Source: Thermoplasmata archaeon
GTDB taxonomy: Archaea > Thermoplasmatota > Thermoplasmata > Lutacidiplasmatales > UBA184
NCBI GenBank assembly: GCA_013044425.1
Contig: JABEUK010000005.1
Coordinates: forward strand, 1-5,402
DNA length: 5,402 bases
Reading direction: 5' to 3'
This document shows positions 1 through 5,402 of this stretch, in pieces. Each line of letters begins with the position of its first letter. Position 1 is the stretch's first letter. The notes under the pieces are model-generated. The model had not been told where the DNA came from. It ran no database searches and was given only the letters and a program-made list of their open reading frames with translations. The position numbers were made by a program, and so were the translations under genes.

Positions 1-23
1 CCGACAGCTACAAGCGCTACTAG
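1..23 (+). CDS. Possible 3' end of an upstream gene (last six codons)
   Basis: Reading in frame from base 3 gives D-S-Y-K-R-Y and then a TAG stop at 21-23. All six codons end in G or C, as in the confirmed genes of this window. A GC-rich hairpin and a T-run follow 36-70 bases later, as expected after a gene end. Six residues are too few to identify a product. The other two plus frames stay open further (one to the TAA at 109-111), so a different reading is possible. Confidence 0.35.
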
Positions 24-58
24 GCCCACCTCGGGCGCTAGATCCGAACCCTTTCATC

Positions 59-93
59 TCCCCGCCCGCGAGGGCGGGGATTCCCCTGTTTTT
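59..93 (+). terminator. GC-rich hairpin with GCGA tetraloop, then T-run
   Basis: Bases 59-67 (TCCCCGCCC) pair perfectly with 72-80 (GGGCGGGGA), a 9-bp stem closed by the loop GCGA, a GNRA-type tetraloop. After eight bases comes a run of five T (89-93). The position between a probable gene end and the next promoter suits a transcription terminator. In archaea the oligo-T stretch alone can terminate, so the hairpin may instead stabilise the mRNA 3' end. The T-run is not directly attached to the stem, which weakens a bacterial-style intrinsic terminator reading. A remnant of an IS200/IS605-type end is an alternative, treated in the findings. Confidence 0.45.
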
Positions 94-107
94 CTACCGG
101 TCGAGCA

Positions 108-115
108 TTAAATAC
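108..115 (+). promoter_or_regulatory. TATA-box-like promoter element of the RAM-domain gene
   Basis: TTAAATAC is an AT-rich island in otherwise GC-rich DNA. Its centre is about 29 bases before the ATG at 141. Archaeal transcription normally starts about 22-27 bases downstream of the TATA centre, which puts the mRNA 5' end around 134-139, only a few bases before or at the start codon. No Shine-Dalgarno sequence precedes the ATG, so the transcript is probably leaderless or nearly so. The upstream BRE position (GAGCA) is a poor match to the purine/A-rich consensus. Confidence 0.5.
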
Positions 116-140
116 GGGTCTCGGTCATGGCGGATGGCCT

Positions 141-839
141 ATGGCAGACCCGAAGAGCCGCGAACTCGTTCTCTACGTCCAATCCCGCCGAGCCATCACC
201 TCGTTCTACCGTCCCCCCATCTCCACCGCCGAGGGAGCTCCCGGCGTCAGCGTCAACGTCGGAGCCGCGAGCATCACGGGAGGGGAGACCCGGGGCGCCA
301 CGCTCGAGGGCGGAATCGCAGACCAGCCCATCCACTTCCTATCGGACGATCAGGCGCGGTGCGTCGCCTTGACCGAGGAGCTCGCCGCTCGCCGCGGCTA
401 CCAGGTGAGCGTCACCGACATCGAGAAGGCCGGCCGCATCGAGCGGCTCGTCGCCGAACATCTGCGCGGCGTGCAGACCTTCCCGGTGCTCATCGCACCG
501 AGCGGCCGACGCCTGGAAGGGGTCGACGCGTTCACGGAAGAGCGCCTGTGCGAGATCATGCCCACCGACATGAAGAGCATCCGAGCGTTCACCTACCTCA
601 AGATCAAGGGCGGTGACTTCGACCGGATCCGCGACCAGCTCGTCTCCTTCCCCGAGATCAAGGAACTCCACTTCCTGACGGGCGATTGGGACATCTTCAT
701 CGTGCTCGAGTTCGCCGCCTCCGACGCGCGCAAGCGCCACGTGCTGGATTTTGTCACGGCGAAGATCCGGGGCTTGCCCGAGATCATCGACACCTCGACG
801 CTCGTGCCGGAGTACTCGCTGACGAAGTTCCCGCAGTAG
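141..839 (+). CDS. Thioredoxin-like/RAM (Lrp/AsnC ligand-binding) fusion protein without HTH
   Basis: This is a 232-residue protein. Residues 146-230 look like the RAM (ACT-like) ligand-binding domain of Lrp/AsnC regulators: IRAFTYLKIKGGDFDRI, then the strand pair KELHFLTGDWDIFIVLEF, a helix ending FVTAKIRGLPEI, and the closing IDTSTLV. RAM domains usually bind amino acids and form oligomers. The usual N-terminal HTH is absent. Residues 63-140 instead read as a thioredoxin/glutaredoxin-like fold: strand PIHFLS, helix 70-86, strand QVSVTDIEK, helix 99-109, and a cis-Pro-type loop TFPVLI (Pro115) followed by GRRLEGVDAFTEERL. No CxxC is present; the only cysteines are Cys74 and Cys137. Residues 1-62 are Gly/Ser/Thr-rich and unrecognised. 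The start at 141 is favoured by the TATA spacing. Internal ATGs at 558 and 570 could yield a RAM-only protein. The gene is convergent with carB. The RAM call is firm, the thioredoxin-like call moderate, and the cellular role unknown. Confidence 0.88.
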   Translation: MADPKSRELVLYVQSRRAITSFYRPPISTAEGAPGVSVNVGAASITGGETRGATLEGGIADQPIHFLSDDQARCVALTEELAARRGYQVSVTDIEKAGRIERLVAEHLRGVQTFPVLIAPSGRRLEGVDAFTEERLCEIMPTDMKSIRAFTYLKIKGGDFDRIRDQLVSFPEIKELHFLTGDWDIFIVLEFAASDARKRHVLDFVTAKIRGLPEIIDTSTLVPEYSLTKFPQ

Positions 840-871
840 CGCGAACCCGGCCCGCTCGAAGGTCGAGACCG

Positions 872-3800
872 TCAGCGCCGACGGGTCCGGCGGCGCCGTC
901 GCCGGCGCGGATCGATCCCCACCTCTCGACGAGGGGGGACGTGGCCGTCGGGAGTTCCCGGCTCCGGAGCGCCGTACTGGGCCTCGATCGTGATGGGGTG
1001 CTCCCGCAGCCAGGCGATCCCCTCCACGTACGCCGCGAACGCCTCGAGGCTCGTGAACAGCGGAACCCCCATTTCGACCGCGCGCCGGCGCAGGACGTAG
1101 TCGTCCTCGATCATCCGTTCGAGCTTTTCCTGGGTGAGGGAGCTCGGTACGTTGAGCAGGAGATCGATCTGCCCGTTTCCCAGCGCTTCGAGCACGTTCG
1201 GATGGCGGTCCGGTTCGCTGACCTTGTGGAGGACCTTGACTCCGCGCACTCCGTGCCCCGACAGGAACGCGGCGGTGTCCTCGGTGGCGGCGACGTACAG
1301 ATCGAGTTCTGCGAGGCGCATCGCGATCGGCAGCACCGCCTCCTTCAGCTGGGTCCCGCCCACGCTCACGAACGCCGTGCCCTTGCGCGGCGCGAGGCGG
1401 ACTCCGGTGGCGACGAGGGCCTTGACGAGCGCGTCGCTGAACGTCGGACCGAAGCACGCGACCTCGCCCGTCGACTGCATCTCCACCCCGAGCACGGGAT
1501 CCGAGCCCGTGAGCTGGAGGAAGGAGAACTGAGGGACCTTGACACCCCAGCGGCCGGGCGGCAGCGGCGCGAGCCCGTCCCGGGAGATCGGGCGTCCGAG
1601 CATCGCCCGGGCCGCCTCGCGCAGGAGCGGAATGCCCGTCGCCTTCGTCAGGAACGGGAGCGAACGGCTCGCGCGCAGGTTCAGCTCGATGATCTGGTAG
1701 GCCCCATCCTTGACGAGGAACTGGACGTTGAACGGCCCTTGGATCTTCAGGTGGCGGGCGAGCCGCTCGGCCGCATCGATCAGTTCGCGCTGCACCCGCT
1801 CGGAGGTGTGGCGCGGAGGCAGGCAGAAGATCGCATCCCCGGAGTGGACGCCGGCGCGCTCGACATGCTCCAGGATCCCGCCCACCAACACCCGGGTCCC
1901 GTCGGAGATGGCGTCCAGCTCGACCTCGTCGGCTCCCTCGACAAACTTCGTGATGACGACCGGGTACTCCGGTGAAATCCGCGTGGCCTCCGTCAAGAAC
2001 CGGGCGAGGTCGTGACGTCCCGTGATCACGCGCATCGCCTGGCCGCTCAGAACGTAGGACGGTCGCACCAGCACCGGGTATCCGACATCTTCCGCGAAGG
2101 AAGCGGCTTGATCGATCGTCGTGAACGCACGCCAGGCCGGCTGGGGGATCTCCAGGCGCTCGAGGAGCTGGGCGAACCGGGCCCGATCCTCCGCGGTATC
2201 GATCGACTCCGGGCTCGTGCCGAGGATCGGGACCCCCGCTGCCTGGAGGAGCGGGGTCAGGTTCTGGGCGAGCTGGCTCCCCACGCATGTGACGACCCCT
2301 GCGAACCCTTCGAAATCGACGAGGTCTCGGACCCGTTCGAACGTGATCTCCTCGAAGTAGAGCCGGTCGGAGCGATCGTAGTCGGTGGAGACCGTCTCCG
2401 GATTGGAGTTCAGCACCGCGACGCCCGGGACTCCCTCCGCCTTCAACCCCTCCACGAGGTTCATGGTCGACCAGTCGAACTCGACGCTCGAGCCGATCCG
2501 GTACGGCCCGGCTCCGAGAACGAGGATCGAACCCCGAGGCATCGGGGCGACGTCGTCCGCGTCGGCCCGGTACGTGAGGTAGAGATAGTTCGTGCGGCTC
2601 GGCCACTCGCCGGCGAGGGTGTCGATCATGCGGATACGTGGCCGGATCCCGAGTTCGATCCGGCGTCGGCGCACCGCCTCCTCGTCCATCCGCGTCGCAC
2701 GGGCGACCGCGCGATCGGACAGTCCCATCTCCTTGGCCCGTCGCAGTAGCTCCGGGTGCGGGCCCGGTGCCAAGGATCCCCTCAGGGAGCGGTGGGTGCG
2801 CTCGATCTCCCCGAGCTGGTCGACGAACCACCGATCGATGAAGGAGACCTCGGAGAGCGTGTCCGGTGGGATCCCGGCTTGGAGGCCCTCGAGGATCCAG
2901 GTGAGCACCTCGGGCGTCGGCGCCGCGAGGTCCCCGAGGATCGCCGAGGGATTCCGAGACTCCGCCGGGGGAAGAAGTTCCGCGCGCGGGTCGCACATGC
3001 GCACCGCCTTGGACAGGGCCTCGGGGAACGACGCCCCGATGCCCATGACCTCGCCCACGGACTTCATCGCGGGCCCGAGGCGCCGATCGGCGCGCTCGAA
3101 CTTATCGAGATCCCAGCGCGGCAGCTTCACGACGACGTAGTCGAGCGCGGGCTCGAAGCATGCGGTCGTGACGCCCGTCACCCGGTTCTTAAGCTCGGGG
3201 AGCGTGTAACCGAGCGCGAGCTTCGCGGCGACGAAGGCGAGCGGGTAGCCGGTGGCCTTGGAGGCCAGCGCGCTGGAGCGGGACAGCCGGGCGTTGACCT
3301 CGATCGCGTAGTACTCCCGACTCGTAGGATCGAGGCAGAACTGGATGTTGCACTCCCCCACGATCCCGCAAACCGCGACCGCCCGCAGCGCGGCCTGACG
3401 CAGCATCTGGTACTCGGCGTCCGAGAGGGTCTGGCTGGGGGCGACGACCACGTTGTCCCCGGTGTGGACGCGCATCGACAGCACGTTCTCCATGTTGCAG
3501 ACGGTGAGCGCGTTGCCCTTGCGGTCCCGCACGACCTCGTACTCGAGCTGCTTGAACGCGCCGACCCAGCGCTCGAGGAGGGCCTGGCCGACGGGGCTCG
3601 CCCGGAGCCCCTTGCCCACGACCTCCCGCAGCTCCTCCCGGTTCCGTGCGATCCCGCCGCCCTTTCCGCCCAGCGTGAACGCGACCCGGACCATGATCGG
3701 GTAGCCGATCGAATCCGCCGCGTCCACCGCCTCCTCCACGGAGTACACCGCGCGGCTCGGAAGCGTGGGCACGCGCGCCTTGGTCATGGCGCGTACGAAC

Positions 3801-4189
3801 TTGGCCCGGTCCTCGGTCGCCCGGATGCCGGCGAGCGGCGTTCCGAGCACGCGCGTGTGGGTACGGTGCAGCGCGCCCCGGTCGGACAGGCCGATCCCGC
3901 AGTTGAGCGCGGTCTGACCGCCGAAGGAGAGCAGGATCCCATCGGGGCGTTCGGCGTCGAGGATCGGCTCGACGAACTCCGGGACGAGCGGCTGGAAGTA
4001 CACTCGGCCCAGTTTCGGAGAGTCCGTCTGGAGGGTCGCGATGTTCGGGTTGATCACGATGGTGTAGATCCCCTCCTCCTCGAGGGCCTTCAGGCACTGG
4101 CTGCCGGAGTAGTCGAACTCTCCGGCCTCGCCGATCTTCAACGCTCCCGAGCCGAGGAGCACCACCTTGGAGGGCAACGATCGGGTCAC
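872..4189 (-). CDS. carB: Carbamoyl-phosphate synthase large subunit
   Basis: This 1105-residue protein (E. coli CarB: 1073) uses ammonia from CarA, bicarbonate and two ATP to make carbamoyl phosphate for pyrimidine and arginine synthesis. The first ATP-grasp half (about 1-395, carboxyphosphate) shows GEAGEFDYSGSQ, GGQTALNCG, Arg128, Arg168, GGKGGGI, VHTGD (His242), Gln283 and EVNARLSRSSALASKATGYP. A linker spans about 396-520. The second half (about 521-930, carbamate phosphorylation) shows YRIGSSVEFDW, NPETVSTDYD, Arg669, Arg709, VHSGD (His782), Gln823 and ELNLRASRS (Glu835, Asn837). Residues about 935-1060 form the MGS-like allosteric domain. The start is GTG at 4189-4187, which overlaps the carA stop (GTGA), gives the standard N-terminus and follows an AGGTGA site. 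The same frame stays open 266 codons further upstream, but that stretch lies across carA and is not coding. Oddities are an Arg-rich C-terminal tail, GSQ instead of GGQ at 637-639, and CAD/CPS1-like wording throughout. Confidence 0.97.
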   Translation of the reverse strand: MTRSLPSKVVLLGSGALKIGEAGEFDYSGSQCLKALEEEGIYTIVINPNIATLQTDSPKLGRVYFQPLVPEFVEPILDAERPDGILLSFGGQTALNCGIGLSDRGALHRTHTRVLGTPLAGIRATEDRAKFVRAMTKARVPTLPSRAVYSVEEAVDAADSIGYPIMVRVAFTLGGKGGGIARNREELREVVGKGLRASPVGQALLERWVGAFKQLEYEVVRDRKGNALTVCNMENVLSMRVHTGDNVVVAPSQTLSDAEYQMLRQAALRAVAVCGIVGECNIQFCLDPTSREYYAIEVNARLSRSSALASKATGYPLAFVAAKLALGYTLPELKNRVTGVTTACFEPALDYVVVKLPRWDLDKFERADRRLGPAMKSVGEVMGIGASFPEALSKAVRMCDPRAELLPPAESRNPSAILGDLAAPTPEVLTWILEGLQAGIPPDTLSEVSFIDRWFVDQLGEIERTHRSLRGSLAPGPHPELLRRAKEMGLSDRAVARATRMDEEAVRRRRIELGIRPRIRMIDTLAGEWPSRTNYLYLTYRADADDVAPMPRGSILVLGAGPYRIGSSVEFDWSTMNLVEGLKAEGVPGVAVLNSNPETVSTDYDRSDRLYFEEITFERVRDLVDFEGFAGVVTCVGSQLAQNLTPLLQAAGVPILGTSPESIDTAEDRARFAQLLERLEIPQPAWRAFTTIDQAASFAEDVGYPVLVRPSYVLSGQAMRVITGRHDLARFLTEATRISPEYPVVITKFVEGADEVELDAISDGTRVLVGGILEHVERAGVHSGDAIFCLPPRHTSERVQRELIDAAERLARHLKIQGPFNVQFLVKDGAYQIIELNLRASRSLPFLTKATGIPLLREAARAMLGRPISRDGLAPLPPGRWGVKVPQFSFLQLTGSDPVLGVEMQSTGEVACFGPTFSDALVKALVATGVRLAPRKGTAFVSVGGTQLKEAVLPIAMRLAELDLYVAATEDTAAFLSGHGVRGVKVLHKVSEPDRHPNVLEALGNGQIDLLLNVPSSLTQEKLERMIEDDYVLRRRAVEMGVPLFTSLEAFAAYVEGIAWLREHPITIEAQYGAPEPGTPDGHVPPRREVGIDPRRRRRRRTRRR

Positions 4190-5334
4190 GCGCGCCGCTT
4201 CACCTTTCCTACGAACTGGTCGAAGACGAACCCGGCCTCTTGGGGCCCGGGGTGGCCCTCGGGGTGGCCCTGGAGCGCGAAGATGTTGCCACGGGGGTCC
4301 CGCAGTCCTTCCAGGGTCCCATCGTCCGGGTTCATCCCCCACGCCCTCAGCCCGCTCGGCTTGAACGACTTCGGATCGACGGCGTAGCCGTGATTCTCGC
4401 TGACGATGAGCGCGCGTCCATCCGGGAATACGACCGTCTTGTTCTGACCCCGGTGGCCGAACTTCATCTTGTAGGTGCTCGCGCCCCGGGCGAGCGCGAT
4501 CAGCTGGAGACCGAGGCAGATGCCCAGCGTCGGCAGCGCGCGGGTGGACGGCCGACGCAGCTCCTCCACCGTTCGAGCGAGTTGTTCCGGGTCCCCCGGA
4601 CCGTTCCCGACGAGCAGCCCGGAGACGCGTCGGCCTTCGAAGCGCGCCGGCACCTCGTGGTCGTACGGGAGCCTCAGCACCGAGGTCCCACGCTCGATGA
4701 GAGCGCGAAGGATGCTGGTCTTGATGCCGCAATCGAGCACGGCGACGAGCGGACCGCGACCTCCCCCGAGGACCCCCGGCGCGCGCGGGCTCACCGCGTC
4801 CATGTACGCCTCGTCGGCATAGGAAGGAGCTTGTGCGATCGCACGGAGGAGCTCCTCCGAGCTCGGCCGGTCCTCCGCGGGGCCGACATCGATGATCCCG
4901 CGCACGACGCCCTCGGTGCGGAGGTGCTCGGTGAGGCGGCGTGTATCGATGCCGGAGATCCCGGGCACCCCTTGCTCTTCGAGCCATGACGGCAGCGTTC
5001 CGACGCTGTCCCAGTGGTGCGGGGCCGTGAGGCCTCGCGCGATCATCCCGCGCACCTGGATCGAGGAGGATTCAAAGCCGACCGTCAGGCCATGCGAATC
5101 CACCACCCCTCGACGAGGGACACCGTAGTTCCCGAGGAGCGGATAGGTGAACGTGAGGATCTGGCCGCGGAAGGACGGATCCGTGAGCGTCTCGGGATAC
5201 CCGACCATGCCGGTGGTGAATACGACCTCACCGACGCGGCGCGCTCGCGCACCGAAGCCGACGCCGTCGAACCGACTCCCGTCCTCGAGAAATAGAGTCC
5301 CCCCCAGAGCGCTCTCCGGCTCCGCCGGCGGCAC
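4186..5334 (-). CDS. carA: Carbamoyl-phosphate synthase small subunit (glutamine amidotransferase)
   Basis: This 382-residue protein has the same length as E. coli CarA. It hydrolyses glutamine and passes ammonia to CarB. The N-terminal CPSase small-subunit domain (about 10-150) carries FLEDGSRFDGVGFGA, GEVVFTTGMVGYPETLTDPS and GQILTFTYPLLGNYG. The C-terminal class I glutamine amidotransferase domain (about 195-378) carries GNGPGDPE, the nucleophile Cys273 in LGICLGLQ, YKMKFGHRGQN, ENHGYAVD and the catalytic His357 and Glu359 in LQGHPEGHPGP, so the enzyme looks catalytically complete. The start is GTG at 5334-5332. It is the first start codon after the in-frame TAA at 5385-5383 and gives about 10 residues before the conserved core. 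No Shine-Dalgarno site is visible upstream. It is the first gene of a carA-carB pair with a 4-base GTGA overlap, which indicates co-transcription and coupled translation. Confidence 0.97.
   Translation of the reverse strand: MPPAEPESALGGTLFLEDGSRFDGVGFGARARRVGEVVFTTGMVGYPETLTDPSFRGQILTFTYPLLGNYGVPRRGVVDSHGLTVGFESSSIQVRGMIARGLTAPHHWDSVGTLPSWLEEQGVPGISGIDTRRLTEHLRTEGVVRGIIDVGPAEDRPSSEELLRAIAQAPSYADEAYMDAVSPRAPGVLGGGRGPLVAVLDCGIKTSILRALIERGTSVLRLPYDHEVPARFEGRRVSGLLVGNGPGDPEQLARTVEELRRPSTRALPTLGICLGLQLIALARGASTYKMKFGHRGQNKTVVFPDGRALIVSENHGYAVDPKSFKPSGLRAWGMNPDDGTLEGLRDPRGNIFALQGHPEGHPGPQEAGFVFDQFVGKVKRRA
4200..4205 (-). promoter_or_regulatory. Ribosome-binding site of carB
   Basis: On the minus strand AGGTGA (4205-4200) matches six bases of the Shine-Dalgarno complement of 16S rRNA. 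It sits 10 bases before the GTG start of carB and lies inside the last codons of carA. This supports the GTG at 4189 as the true start and suggests independent or coupled re-initiation at the GTGA overlap. No comparable site precedes carA or the RAM-domain gene. Confidence 0.6.
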
Positions 5335-5374
5335 GGACGTGTGGAACCCGAGCCCGACCAGGTGGTCGTCTGGG

Positions 5375-5386
5375 CTTAAGATTTAC
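5375..5386 (-). promoter_or_regulatory. Candidate BRE/TATA promoter of carAB
   Basis: On the minus strand GTAAAT (5386-5381) fits the archaeal BRE pattern R-N-W-A-A-W. It is followed directly by CTTAAG (5380-5375), a partial match to a TATA box. About 25 bases downstream, transcription would start near 5352, leaving a leader of roughly 18 bases before the carA GTG. It is the only AT-rich patch upstream of carA in the window. Against it, the TATA match is imperfect and CTTAAG is a palindrome that could occur by chance. The remaining bases to 5402 show no recognisable gene. A short minus-strand frame ends at the TAA at 5378-5376 and could be the tail of an upstream gene, but it cannot be identified. 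Confidence 0.4.
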
Positions 5387-5402
5387 GCGGACCGGGGCGG
5401 CC

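Noticed and set aside
127..372. Plus-strand ATGs at 127 and 134 opening short frames just before the RAM gene
   Set aside because: Both are out of frame with 141 and lie near or before the transcript start predicted from the TATA box. Their products are low-complexity Arg/Pro/Ser sequence overlapping the RAM gene.
855..867. CTCGA-AGG-TCGAG inverted repeat as a terminator between the convergent genes
   Set aside because: The stem is only 5 bp with a 3-base loop and there is no T-run on either strand. Such repeats are common by chance in GC-rich DNA.
686..1975. Plus-strand open frame of 429 codons spanning the gap and the carB 3' part
   Set aside because: It is antisense to conserved carB motifs and overlaps the RAM gene. 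It has no family signature, promoter or ribosome-binding site.
339..2996. Long minus-strand open frame (885 codons) and a long plus-strand open frame at 2756-4387 (543 codons)
   Set aside because: They lie across carB, carA or the RAM gene in other frames. Their translations are Arg/Pro/Gly/Asp-rich without recognisable motifs. Such open frames are expected from high-GC codon bias in the real genes.
4190..4987. Upstream extension of the carB frame by 266 codons, which would suggest a CarA-CarB fusion-like protein
   Set aside because: The extension is out of frame with the conserved carA coding sequence and has no family motifs. The GTG at 4189 with its AGGTGA site gives the standard CarB N-terminus.
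5375..5386. The same AT-rich patch as a divergent plus-strand promoter
   Set aside because: CTTAAG is symmetric, but the BRE-like match is only on the minus strand, and too little plus-strand sequence remains to show a gene.

Overview
The window is a high-GC piece of prokaryotic chromosome, most probably archaeal. Three things point that way: a TATA-like box about 26 bases before the start of the first complete gene, which would give a nearly leaderless mRNA; a BRE/TATA-like element upstream of carA; and an AGGTGA ribosome-binding site only in front of the operon-internal gene. A protein carrying a Lrp-type RAM ligand-binding domain without a DNA-binding domain also fits. I cannot name the lineage from the sequence. 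A high-GC euryarchaeal or Thermoplasmatota-like genome is a guess.

Layout. Bases 1-23 probably hold the last six codons of a plus-strand gene. A strong GC hairpin with a GCGA tetraloop (59-80) and a T-run (89-93) follow. A TATA-like box (108-115) precedes a 232-residue plus-strand protein (141-839). Its C-terminal third is an Lrp/AsnC-type RAM domain, and its middle looks like a thioredoxin/glutaredoxin fold lacking the CxxC motif. After a 32-base gap, two minus-strand genes converge on it. carB (872-4189) encodes the large subunit of carbamoyl-phosphate synthetase and carA (4186-5334) encodes the small, glutamine-hydrolysing subunit. They are transcribed carA then carB and overlap by 4 bases (GTGA). 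A candidate carA promoter lies at 5375-5386. The last ~70 bases hold no identifiable gene.

How the genes work together. CarA releases ammonia from glutamine, and CarB uses it with bicarbonate and two ATP to make carbamoyl phosphate for pyrimidine and arginine synthesis. CarB contains both ATP-grasp halves and an MGS-like allosteric domain. Its wording is closer, from memory, to the CPSase part of eukaryotic CAD/CPS1 than to E. coli CarB, and it ends in an unusual arginine-rich tail. The RAM protein could be an amino-acid or small-molecule sensor. A link to carAB is suggested only by adjacency.

No tRNA, rRNA, CRISPR array, intact mobile element or defence system was found. The most unusual item is the thioredoxin-like/RAM fusion. 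The rest is ordinary core metabolism with some sequence peculiarities.
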